A stretch of DNA of 64,000 nt from Apostichopus japonicus. Its lineage: Eukaryota; Echinodermata; Holothuroidea; Aspidochirotida; Stichopodidae. The notes beneath the pieces were generated by a model. That model saw nothing but the letters and a program-made list of their open reading frames with translations. It made no database searches and had not been told where the DNA came from. A program made the position numbers and the translations under genes. This document shows, one piece after another, positions 13,225-25,700 of this stretch (its first letter is position 1; each line of letters opens with the position of its first letter). The DNA is taken from assembly GCF_037975245.1 (NCBI RefSeq), contig NC_092575.1:17325810-17389809 (forward strand). The letters are read 5' to 3'.

Positions 13225-16126
13225 TTAATTCTTCTTATATTCTATTCTCTCTACTTTGACTTCATTTCCAATGAGCTGGTAAACATACGTAACCACGATA
13301 GATGCTTGGATGTCCATCAAGACGAAAGAAGGGATAACAGATCTGAAAGCAAAAACAGAGAGAAAGAATCAGTCGTGGAAGAAAATCACAAACATCAGAA
13401 CCATCAGTATCATGTCAACAGTTATATTGTACCTCAAAAGAAACTTGTGTTTTTGCCTCTTTTTCATAAAGGTAATATTGCACAGACCGCAAAATTTGGA
13501 GTTTACGGTTAGACAGTAGAAGAAAAAGGCACTGAAAAGTTTCTGCCAGTAGACGAAAAGAACTTGTCGATTATTAAACAATCTTCAGTCAACGAATCGG
13601 CATGGTTTCTGTGCCTGACCTAGGCCCTGTAGTACTGCTTTATTATCAGCAAATATTATTAGGCTGCTCTCGAAAGCCTACAGGTACAGTAACTTATGTG
13701 TGTTGTAAAGCAGGACAATGCCAGGGAGAACTTGTTAAGCACTGTCATATTTTTAGTATTAAATTAAATTGGCTCAAATTTGAAATACTAGGGCTGCTGT
13801 GACTCCAGCATGGAAACGCCATTAATGGCCCAACTCGACTTAAAGCAGCTTTTCAAGTGATGTTTACAATTTGTACTGAGAAATTTCATACTGAAGGGCC
13901 CATGTATTATGATGCAGGTCGTTAGCTTGATTAATAAAGTTTCATTTAACGTAATGAGTAAAAGGACTTTCTTATATTATTATTGTATAATCATTGTTAT
14001 ATTGTTCTACGATAGAGAGCTTAATTTGTTGCCACAAATTGTAAGACTTCTCATCAGCTGAATTAAACTTACGTGTCGAGTGGATTAAAAGCCCCCGTGG
14101 CAGATCCAGGGTTAATGTAAAACTTGCCCTCGTGTTCAAATGCTTCAAACTTGTGGGTGTGGCCCGAGATTAATATGTCGACGTCAAGTTGCCTCTGAAC
14201 CATAGCGAGGCTTTCGACGTCGCCCCAAGGAATGATTTGATGGCCATGGCAGATACCTATCCGGAACTGTCCAACTGTCACAACCTTTTGTTCTGGATAA
14301 GCTATGTTCTACAGACAAGAGAAAAACACTTATAAGTGTGATACAATTCACAACTTGTACAATGCACTGTACATAATCTACTCTAGACATAATCTACAGT
14401 TGAAGTATTTGAAATTGAAAATATAGTCAACTCTGGAAATACAAAGAAATACAAACTAAGTCATGATGAAAACGCTAAGTCAGTTGTTGTGGAATCTACT
14501 GTATGTCTATGTCTGAAATTACTTTAATCAAAAGTCATCAAATCTGCCATAAAAATTTACTAAAAATTAAATTAAGCCAAAATTAAGTACTGCCAAAAGG
14601 TTTTGACCTAAATTATTTCTCTCAGTCTTCGAGGAGAAAGGTAATTAGTCCATTAAATGTTTTAATGATACAACTGCTATGGTTGGCTGTAAAGAGGAGC
14701 ATATATAGGAGATAAGTGAGCAGACAATTAGTTTTTCTAGCACACTTCAGGATTGTACTTGTAACATTTGAGAGTGATAACCATGGTGCCTTGCATACTG
14801 TGATACTGAGGGTCACATCAAGTCTTCACGGAGTATACAGTGATTGGAAGAGCAAAAACATACTTTAAGGTCAACTTAATAATTCATTTGAGAAGACAAT
14901 AGTGCATCTATAGATCTTGCAAATTAACTTACCTCATCAAAGTCTCCCCTGACTATGTGTACATCACTGGCGAGAGTTTTCAAGTAGTCATGAGACTCTT
15001 TTGTGCAGAGGTTACCGGTACATAATATGTGTTGAATTTTACCCGGAACTAAGAGATTCTTGAACTTTGCAGGTAAACCACTTTGTCTGTGGGGTACATG
15101 GAGATCACCTAAAACAAGGACAAGCTGTCAGGAGGAAATGTAGACAATGTTATGATAACTTACATGAAATAAATCTAATAAGAATAAAGCATGGCATTTT
15201 CTTCATCAAAATGGCAGATGTGTGTGTGTGTAGGGAGGAGTGGGAAGGGTGGGGGTGATACGACTGAAATGACTATTGTTCATATATTGGCTGTTAAACT
15301 ATTAATGTCATGGATGGCTGGGAAATTAAGACTGGGGTTTGGTGCACTAGCTTTAAGTGGAAGGTAGCTGATCTACATATCATCATCTTTCTTCTGTAAG
15401 GTTACTGAAATAGTAGCCTAATAGAATTACTGCCTGGGAACTAAATGTAGCAGGGTACCTTTTATAGTATACCTTTTCAATATTCAGACCAGGTTTTGCA
15501 ATAATGATTTTAACTTTTTTTTTTATGTTTCTTTTTTTTACTTGCAACATTTGTATCAAAACAACTTAGTATCTGTACCTCATCTGACGTATGAGCAAAA
15601 CAAGGTGACAGTAGTATGCATACCACTCTTTTAAATTCAATGGGTCATAATACTTAATAAGTACTGAAATGGTGCAATAATTAGCAAAGACACTTCTAAC
15701 GAAATCTGCAGTTTCATCAACTATTTGGATTAATTTTTGTTAACAAATAGCAAATGCTAAATATGTAAGAATTACAGGAATATATTACACAGTAGCATTT
15801 GCCAGTTCAGTCTTATGGGCCATAATCGAAGCCATCGTGCTACGCTGTTACAGTGATAGTACTAGCCCGGGCCTAGGAATACTACAACTTATACTGTACA
15901 GCTTACATTAAAAGAACAACACATTTGCAATATATACTGTAGTGTAGCAACATCACGTAGCGTAACTGGTACAAATGATACAAGAATCAACGGGAACTGA
16001 CTGATGTAGCCTATATGTCAAAATATAAACATTGGTTCTCAAACTTCTCAATAAACCAAAGATGACAAGATTTTCTCTACATGAGAAACGAGCAACATAT
16101 TTTGTTTATTAGCAAGAACTTACCAT
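13225..16126 (-). CDS. VPS29: VPS29, retromer complex subunit (complete, 4 exons, 182 aa)
   Basis: Coding exons in transcript order: 16126-16124 (ATG only), 15124-14933, 14308-14073, 13342-13225, all with GT-AG junctions. The product is 182 aa, the same length as human VPS29. Recognisable blocks are GDLHVPHR near the N terminus, [34 protein letters not shown] and [11 protein letters not shown], and the tail ends in IEYKKN. VPS29 has a metallophosphoesterase fold that serves as a scaffold: it binds VPS35 in the retromer, which recycles cargo from endosomes to the Golgi or plasma membrane. The metal-site-like GD, GN and GHTH motifs are present. Exon 1 supplies only the start codon, consistent with the vertebrate gene, where an alternative exon can insert residues directly after Met1. 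The gene is head-to-head with RAD9. Confidence 0.97.
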
Positions 16127-16768
16127 CTTTATGTCAGAAAAAGCCGATGCAACATTCACAGAGGTCAGTTTTCGTGATAGGTAGGCGTTCACGTTATAAT
16201 TAAACAGTTAGCCTTTTTAGTAATCATATGACTAGGCCTACGTCGTAAGATAGAAAATGAGGATAAATGATTTTGTTCCCACTATTGAGATAGCAATGAC
16301 AGTGATCACAGAGTGATTTAAATATTAGTTACACTATTGAGGATTGATTTACCAATTTTTATCTTTATTGGTACTCAAAATAAGCATAAAAAGGAAACAA
16401 AATTACATGATTATTAGACACCTGACATCTGACATAGGATGTACACTTCCGGAAGTGGATCATACGCGCCACTATCAAAATGTGCACGCATAAACTCTAC
16501 ATAGTAGCCACAGCGTATACGTCTGTTTCATGTTGCATGTGTCTACATTACGTACTTGTAGTGCTCTTGGCCGGTGCTAGTTCTAGTTAAGAAGAACCCT
16601 GCGCGCTTGGCACAAGCCATTAAATAATAAAACCTGTGACTGTGAGTAAACTCTAACAAACTAAGTTACTGGATTTTAAGAAGAGAGGAGAACCAACCCA
16701 TTGGTAGACCTTAGTTTTACTAACCATTTTTTTATCAGGTTTCATGATGTTAAACGTTGCAGAAGAAA
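16127..16768. promoter_or_regulatory. Shared VPS29/RAD9 bidirectional promoter region
   Basis: Only about 640 bp separate the divergent VPS29 and RAD9 start codons. Both first coding exons are tiny (3 and 34 bp of CDS), so the 5' UTRs and transcription start sites must lie in this interval or very close to it. It contains a palindromic ETS motif and no obvious TATA box at a supportable position. Human VPS29 and RAD9B are also arranged head-to-head. Confidence 0.75.
16445..16456. promoter_or_regulatory. Palindromic ETS-type site ACTTCCGGAAGT
   Basis: A perfect 12-bp palindrome combining two overlapping CCGGAAGT ETS/GABP cores, about halfway between the two start codons. ETS-family sites are typical of TATA-less bidirectional housekeeping promoters. 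Confidence 0.7.
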
Positions 16769-19700
16769 ATGAAATGCTTGATCCCCGGGAGTAATTTGAA
16801 AGGTAACTAACGACGTTACTAAGTAAGTTTATAAAAATACTTACTCCTGACTAGGCCTAGTCTAGGCTACGTGACTAAAACAGTAAGTTATTGGCAAACG
16901 ACAAATGTAGGACTTTAACTTTGCCAAGTAAATGGAGCTCAACTACTATTTCTATGCAAACTATTCTAAGTCGTAGCCAAGGCTTGTCATAGCCTTAAAA
17001 GTTGTTTTGCCTAGAAAAGTTGTGTTAGCATGCAGTGCAACTACAAAGTGCAGGACCACTAAAAATGAAATGAAAGATCAAGGCAAAGCCTACCCTAGAT
17101 ACATGGATTTTCAACATTAGCCTGATGTTGTTATTGTGATGCCCCGAACGTCAGGGTAGGATTTTGTTAGATTATATTTTTCACTTGGCCATCTATCCCA
17201 AACTGACCAAACTAGAGCTCAAATGAATATTTGTGCGTATACTGTACTTGCTAGGCCTACAACTACAAGAGAACCAGTCTACCAGAAATGTTTAAGAGCT
17301 CTGCATCTTCCAGGCAGCTTTCCCCCACTAGGGCTCTGACTCTGAGATACATTTTCCATGGCATTTTTTGAGTTAAGCTTATTTTGCCATGTATTTTTGT
17401 TTTCTACAAATGAGTGTGTAGCCAGGGCGGCATCCCAATTAACAAAAAACTTGTGAGGGCACACTATGAACATTGCAAATACTATGACATTATTTTTGTT
17501 TCACTACAAGAATGGTCAATAATCCTTTCTGTGTATATTACAACATTTTGGTATCTAACTGCAATAGCATTTTCACCATTATGAAATGGTACGTATGATA
17601 GAAGCAAAAATTTACTTTGCAGTTAAGAAAATTTGCCAAACTTTCTTTGTACCATATGATTGTTCCTCTGTCTATTTTTTAAAGTGTTTGGGAAAACTGT
17701 CCATGCTCTGTCCAGATTTGGTGATGATATCTACCTTGAGCCGTTGGAAAAAGGTGTAAGTTGATATTTTCTTGTTTTTTATCATTTTTTCCTCAATGAT
17801 ATTATTTACCAGTTAGAGAAAGGTACTAAAATTAAATCAAAATTGCTTAAAGTATGAACTATTTATAATCGACACAATAACAAGCCTTACAACTAATTTA
17901 CATACTGCTTTGATAATGAATGGGTAAGTTGTCCTTTAGTAACCTTCATTTCAAACTGAATGTGAGCACAGAGCACTCCATCTTTCTCCCTTAGTGTAGG
18001 TATACATAGGATGAAAGTCTTTCTTCTTTGATTTTTAATTGTTCTTGGGTTTTTTTTTATGTACCTGATGGTAAATCTGCTAAACACATGAAAATAATCT
18101 GTGTATAACTATTATGGATTCTTTGTCCCTCAAATAGTTTCAAGAATTTATTTTCATTTTCACCACATGTTGTCGCCCAAATGCATTTGGTTCACTATCT
18201 CAAAGCAAATGATTTAAAAAACTTTCTAAAAAAGGGGAAACAATTATTGCACAGTATCTTTTAAGGTCAATCACATTGACAATTGAAATAAATCAAGCCT
18301 CCTTTCGCTAAGAGTAATGACTGTAGTAACTACAACGGTTTCATTAATTTCTTAACTTGAAAATTATTTCATTTTATTTCATTCTTACAGCTTGCATTAA
18401 AGACGGTCAATTCGTCAAGGTCAGCATTTGCTTATGTCCTGTTCTCGCCAGCATTCTTCATAAAATATCAGAGTCGTTCACCGGGGGATGGGCTCGCCTC
18501 TGGAGACGAGGAGGAGGAATCATTTCGATGCAGGATAACAGCCAAGGTAAATTACTATATAGACAACTATTCAGGAGCAAAGGTGTTGCATGATGAATAT
18601 TTATATTGATAATATTCACTCATTAGCATAATTATTTAGGTTAACTGGCTGAGTTCAGTTTTCAGCCCTTGACTATAGAAAGAAAAATATCACAAATGAG
18701 AACAGGGATCAAAAAGATGTTGTCTATTAACCTCAGTTTGTAAATGATATAGTGGTTTAGATTCCCTGTCCCTTCCAAAGGTAACAAGCTAATAGCATGT
18801 CCATTTCTCATCCACCAATCCTTACTGGGATTCCCTGTCCCTTCCAAAGGTAACAAGATAATAGCATGTCCATTCCTCATCCACCACTCCTTACTAGGAT
18901 TCCCTGTCCCTTCCAAAGGTAACAAGCTAATAGCGTGTCCATTCCTCATCCACCAATCCTTACTGGGATTCCCTGTCCCTTCCAAAGGTAACAAGATAAT
19001 AGCATGTCCATTCCTCATCCACCACTCCTTACTAGGATTCCCTGTCCCTTCCAAAGGTAACAAGCTAATAGCATGTCCATTCCTCATCCACCAATCCTTA
19101 CTGGGATTACCTGTCCCTTCCAAAGGTAACAAGATAATAGCATGTCCATTCCTGATCCACCACTCCTTACTAGGATTCCCTGTCCCTTCCAAAGGTAACA
19201 AGCTAATAGCATGTCCATTCCTCATCCACCACTCCTTACTAGGATTCCCTGTCCCTTCCAAAGGTAACAAGCTAATAGCATGTCCATTCCTGATCCACCA
19301 CTCCTTACTAGGATTCCCTGTCCCTTCCAAAGGTAACAAGCTAATAGCATGTCCATTCCTGATCCACCACTCCTTACTAGGATTCCCTGTCCCTTCCAAA
19401 GGTAACAAGCTAATAGCATGTCCATTTCTCATCCACCAATCCTTACTGGGATTCCCTGTCCCTTCCAAAGGTAACAAGATAATAGCATGTCCATTCCTCA
19501 TCCACCACTCCTTTATTGGATTCCCTGTCCCTTCCAAAGGTAACAAGCTAATAGCATGTCCATTCCTCATCCACCAATCCTTACTGGGATTCCCTGTCCC
19601 TTCCAAAGGTAACAAGATAATAGCATGTCCATTCCTCATCCACCACTCCTTACTAGGATTCCCTGTCCCTTCCAAAGGTAACAAGCTAATAGCATGTCCA

Positions 19701-22700
19701 TTCCTCATCCACCACTCCTTACTAGGATTCCCTGTCCCTTCCAAAGGTAACAAGCTAATAGCATGTCCATTCCTCATCCACCAATCCTTACTGGGATTCC
19801 CTGTCCCTTCCAAAGGTAACAAGATAATAGCATGTCCATTCCTCATCCACCACTCCTTACTAGGATTCCCTGTCCCTTCCAAAGGTAACAAGCTAATAGC
19901 GTGTCCATTCCTCATCCACCACTCCTTTATTGGATTCCCTGCCCCTTCCTAAGGTAACAAGATAATAGCATGTCCATTCCTGATCCACCACTCCTTACTA
20001 GGATTCCCTGTCCCTTCCAAAGGTAACAAGATAATAGCATGTCCATTCCTCATCCACCAATCCTTACTGGGATTCCCTGTCCCTTCCAAAGGTAACAAGA
20101 TAATAGCATGTCCATTCCTCATCCACCAATCCTTACTGGGGTCCCTGTCCCTTCCAAACGTAACAAGGTAAAGGCATGTCCATTCCTCATCCACCAATCC
20201 TTACTGGGATTCCCTGTCCCTTCCAAAGGTAACAAGCTAATAGCATGTCCATTCCTGATCCACCACTCCTTTATTGGATTCCCTGCCCCTTCCTAAGGTA
20301 ACAAGCTAATAGCATGTCCATTCCTGATCCACCACTCCTTTATTGGATTCCCTGTCCCTTCCAAAGGTAACAAGCTAATAGCATGTCCATTCCTCATCCA
20401 CCACTCCTTACCCGGATTCCCTGTCCCTTCCTAAGGTAACAAAGTAATGGCATGTTCTAAAGCGGGGTTTTGCCACATAGTCTCTTTGAGCCCTGGAGAG
20501 TGAAGAAAAGAATTTTTTTGTGTCTAACCTTGCAGTTTTACTTCTATCACCTTTTACAAATATATATGAACATTCTGTGAATATCAAATGTAAAACAAGT
20601 TACCTGTAGAAGTTAAGGTGATTCCAATTATATTGTGGATACAGTGAAATATACTAATCATTGACAATTATATTCATGTTTTCATTTTGTAATTGATGTA
20701 TCTTACAGTTTTTATAACCTTTAATAACTAGATCTTTAAGCAGGTTTCTGAGTTGATTTGCATCAGTTGTATATTGTATTGTAGTTGCTATATTCAATGC
20801 ATACTTCAACCCGATCTGTCCACCTTCTTCTTCTAGTCATGTCTACGAATTTTCAAATCTCCCACCAATCTGGAGAAAAATGTGGACAGATGTTTGATAA
20901 GCTTGGATGCTCAGGAATGTAGACTGATCTTCCAGTTAAACTGTAGACATGGTAAGTCCAGCTAATTTTATATCGGGGTCGTCAAGTTACTATATAAAGC
21001 AAACAGTAACTTTCTAATTTTGTATTCAATGTACACTGTTTTGTGAAATTGTCTGTCAACTATAACATAAACAACTACATATCTAAAATCACTCTCATTC
21101 TATTAATTAATTGTGCTCTATTCTAGTTCTTTTTACCTAATCAGAAGACAGTGAAGTAGATATGTCAGGATTTGGAAATAATTTGTGATGATTTTGAATA
21201 TGTTCACAGGTCGGTAATCAAGTGCCTCCATTCCATCTTGTTTAGAGACTGTGTCAAAAAGACACGTTGCAGCAGCTGTTAAAATCCCACTGCAGTATAG
21301 GCTTAAATAATAATATATAATGATAAATAATAATAATAAACAAACAAAGAACGGAGATTACCTCTGCAGACCAGCAGTGACGATTGTGTGAATTGTGGAG
21401 CGCAACTGATTAAGTCGTATGCAGCCAGGCTTCAGTAAATGCTGTAACCCCTTCACCATCCAACTTTAAAGGGTGTGAAGACTCGCGCAAAAAGTAACGT
21501 CTAATGCCGGTTATCTGACCTAGTTTCGAATGAGGTGTAACAGTAGTGTTAGACACCACCATCGATCCCAGAAAATACACACACAGCTTGCTACTGTCGG
21601 TAATTAGACACTAGTGTACAGTCAGTACATACAGCTGCGGTCAATACCCACAGCACAGTGTGCAAACGATACAGCGATGGACATCTCAGGTCCAGCTAAA
21701 GATAACAAGGTACCACGTTTCATTACTGTCTGCATTTTGTAGCGACACGAACAAAACGTCACTTGCAAGCAATGGAAAGTTTAATTTTTCAGATGGCCGC
21801 ACATGGCGAGTTTTCAATGCCTTTTAGCACATTGCCTTTAAATAGTTAATACACATCTTTCCTAACTTCCCCTTTACCAACAGGCATAACTACATTGCCT
21901 TTAAACAGTTAATACACATCTTTCCTAACTTCCCCTATACATACAGGCATAACTAAGACGTTCAGTCTGACATACCAAGAAACGGAAACATTGCAAGCGG
22001 TCTTTGCCAAGGAATTGAGTCCGAATCACATCATTGCAGATTCAAGGTATGTTATTGCGGAGAAGGAATTGCACAGCTCGATAAGCAGTGTAACTATTAA
22101 TTGGTAGAATTGCAAAGTATGGCACCAATACGCTCTCGTGTATCCTTCTTATATGATACAATCTTCGCTTGATTTGGGAGATGAATGGTTCTGTTCATAT
22201 GATCAGACTTAAAAGCCGCTGGTTCTTTGTTAATAAAAAAAAACCAAAATACATAACTGTAACAGATTATTTCACTTCCTGCAAGCTGGCTTCCTGCTAG
22301 GCCTCTGCAAGGTTTCTCTTGAATGCTTCAAAGCACCTATATCTGAGATGAATGTAAAATGTTCATCAAGCTCGTAACTAGATTTATAAGATCAAACAAT
22401 ATTACATTTTATACCATGCATACATGCATAACAGGCTTCCCCTGGGGATTCAATTTAGGAGGAGGCTTTATCCTTGCAATTCTTGTCCCAAGGTTAGCTT
22501 CACCTGTAATGGATCTGCTATAAAAGGCAGGTTGTCTTACATTAAGTGTAGATATTTGTTTATTTTTCAAAAGTAACAGGATTTCTTGTGATTGTAAAAA
22601 TCTCCTGTGACCCTCAGTGCAACAAAGTCACAAAATATCTTGTACTCACTGTACCATTGTATTGTAAAATGTTTTGTTTCAAAATAAGCCAAAAACAGTT

Positions 22701-25700
22701 TGCATCATATCACTTGCTTAAATTTGTCCTTGTATGTCGAATAAAAATCTTAATCTGATAAAAAAAAATAATGATAGTTCCGCTTAGGTAGTTATATATA
22801 TGATGACAAACTACTGCACGCTTGTCAGATGCCAACAATGGATAACAAACTTTGAGATGTTGTTTATATTTTGGTGAATGATTTTTTTATATCCTAAAGT
22901 TTGGTCAATGCTGCACTCAAACTGCTGTTTGGTTTTGGATAGAAGCAAGTACTTGATGCTGGTCAGCCATTAATTATGTAACATCAATGATCCTTTGCTT
23001 GTGTCATAAATATACTTTCATCTACACATGTACATCCAGTCATGTTAATCTAATTTCTGTTCATTAACTGTACACATAGAATTTCCTTTTGGTTGTTGCT
23101 TGTGTATGCTTGTGACAAGTCTATTCTGAGAAAGATATAAATCATATATGTTTTTATTATGTTTTGGTATAAATGGGTTACAGCTTCCTTTAAATTTCAA
23201 CAGTATGGATAGGTCTAGTTCAAATTATTTCAAAAGTACACCAATAAGACTCAATTATAAATAAGCATGTTTAATCTGAATATTTTTGTGACAATCTATA
23301 AAAACTCGTAAACATTATCCTCCCCTCGCTGTTATCTTCTTCATGTCCTGACAGAGCTCTGGGAATTGTTTCAACGAGTTTCAAACCACAGCAGGAAGAG
23401 GTTACCATGACAGTGAATCCGACCGAGCTGAGCTTCAGAAATTATGTGGAGGATGAAGCAGAACCTGGCAGAGTCACCCACTCGGAACTCAAGCTTCCAC
23501 CTCAGGAGTTTTCAGAGTACAGAATCGGTGTCGATACTGAGGTCACCTTCTGTCTAAAGGAATTCAAGGTGACTATTTCTGCAATGTAGACCAAGGTGCA
23601 ACAGAGGCAGGGAGAAATTGAGCATATGTCCCCCTCCCTCACCCTTTTTATTTTTTTTCTGGTAAGAAGTAACCATCTTCTAATATTTTGGTAATTTAAA
23701 CTGTGCCCCCCTTTTTTCTTTTTTTTTTGAGAGGTGACGTTTTGTTTGAAAATATTTTAAAGAAAAGTTGTATATAAAAAGTACCCTGTTCTTGAAATGA
23801 AGAATATGTTTAATAATACAAAGTGCCATTATGCTGGGGAAAAACAATGAACTTGTGAAATTTGTGGAACGAAATGCACGAGAGAAGTTATGGGAATGTG
23901 GAGGAGTGAGAGGAGGTTGTGGGAATTCACCAAAGACAGGCCTAGAATTGAAGCCTAAAATTTTGGTCAATCTATCTTTTGAAGCGGATTTTTAATGCTG
24001 ATTTAACTTGTTACTTTCTAACCGCATTTCTAGCAATTTTTCCTTTATGACATTTGTTTACATTCATACTCCATTCTTCACCATTTAATGTTATAAACAA
24101 TGTTATGACAGGTTAACGATTTTACAAACATTAGTTAGTTTCCATCAAAATTACCTGCTTCCATGTTCTCCACTTTGCAGGCCATTTTGTCTTTATCGGA
24201 CACCGTTCGATTGCCGCTAAACATTCGTTTCGAGACGACAGGAAAGTAAGTTTTTTGGAATAATATTGTTTTAAATATTTCTTGGGAACAGCAAATCTTT
24301 GAATATAACAAGATTAAAAGCAATCATGGCTATTTCATCCTTGAAGTGTTTGTGAAATGTGCTTGGAAAATTTAAAGGCTTTGTTAGGCCTCTCTGAAAA
24401 GGAATGTTCTTAAATATCATTAGCTTTTATGTTGATCCATTTTGTAAGTCAGGTATCTGTGTAAATCTTTACTACTTGTAACACCCCAGTATTGAGAAGT
24501 GTGCACAATTATGATAGGGATACCAACCACAGATTTGTACAATTTATAGATACATTTGTTCACATTTTCTATGTACATAGTCACATTGCAACACCCAGTA
24601 CACACTCATCATCTGGCAAACATCTATTGTTTGTTCTCGTCTAGCCCTTTCCTCTCCTATCTCTTGTCTTCTCACTGCCCATTGTTCTCTCTAATAAAAC
24701 TTTATCTATATTTAGATATTCCAAATGACTTGTCTTTTCATCTGTCTATTTACTTGTGTCTGGTTCTGTTTTAGTTTATCCCTGCAGATTCCCCTAGGAT
24801 CAAATCACAATGCCTTCTAACTTTTAACAGTTGTTTCCCTCTTTGAAATATCTTTGTAAACTAGAAATTGTTTCTAGAAATTGTTTCTTTTGGTTTCTTT
24901 CTTTCTTCTCTCCATCCCTTGTCTACTAATCCCTTGTCTACTAATCCCCTTACATCTATATCTTTGTGTTCACCATGCTCATTAACCTGTCTGTATTCTG
25001 TGCGTGTTTTTGTCCCTTCTGTTACTGTTACTTGTCATTTAGCCTTTGATGAAGATCCTGCTTGGATCGAAACATCAGGCCAACTTACTTTTACACATAG
25101 AAATTTTTGTATCAGGTTTCACTCACCCTGTTTATCTTCTTAAACTTCCTCCCCTCCACCCATCTCCTCCTAACCCCCCTCCCTAACCTTCATCCTCCCC
25201 CTGTTGTAGATCAATCAAGATGACATGTTTCAACTAATTTGGTTGTGTTTTTTAACTTTTATCTGAAGGCCGATTGTGTTCTCCTTTGAGAGTGAAGGAA
25301 GCCTTGAGGGAACATTTGTTCTTGCTACTCTAGCAGACATTGGAGCCAGCCAATCCTCTCAACAAACTCAACCATCTACATCACAAAGAAAGATATCTGG
25401 GAGATCACATACGTAGGTCATATTATTTGATTTAATTAGTTCAGAAACAAATTCTACATCTATAAATCTGGGAGATCACATACGTAGGTCTTATCGTTTG
25501 AATTAAATAGTTCGGAAACAAATTCTACATCACTTTTTGTTTAACTTTGAAATGCTTTGTAATGAAATGAGAGAACATTTTTGTGATGTGAAAAAACACT
25601 AGCAAGAAATATGAATATTAGCTTCCAGAGTTATGGTAACATTTGTTTTGTTTAAATACGGTATGCGTGAGTTAATTTAAATAATGAGAGAAAAATAGTT

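Noticed and set aside
18662-19915. 417-codon minus-strand open frame
   Set aside because: It is a direct product of the 69-bp minisatellite: identical 23-residue repeats, inside a RAD9 intron, without splice or domain support.
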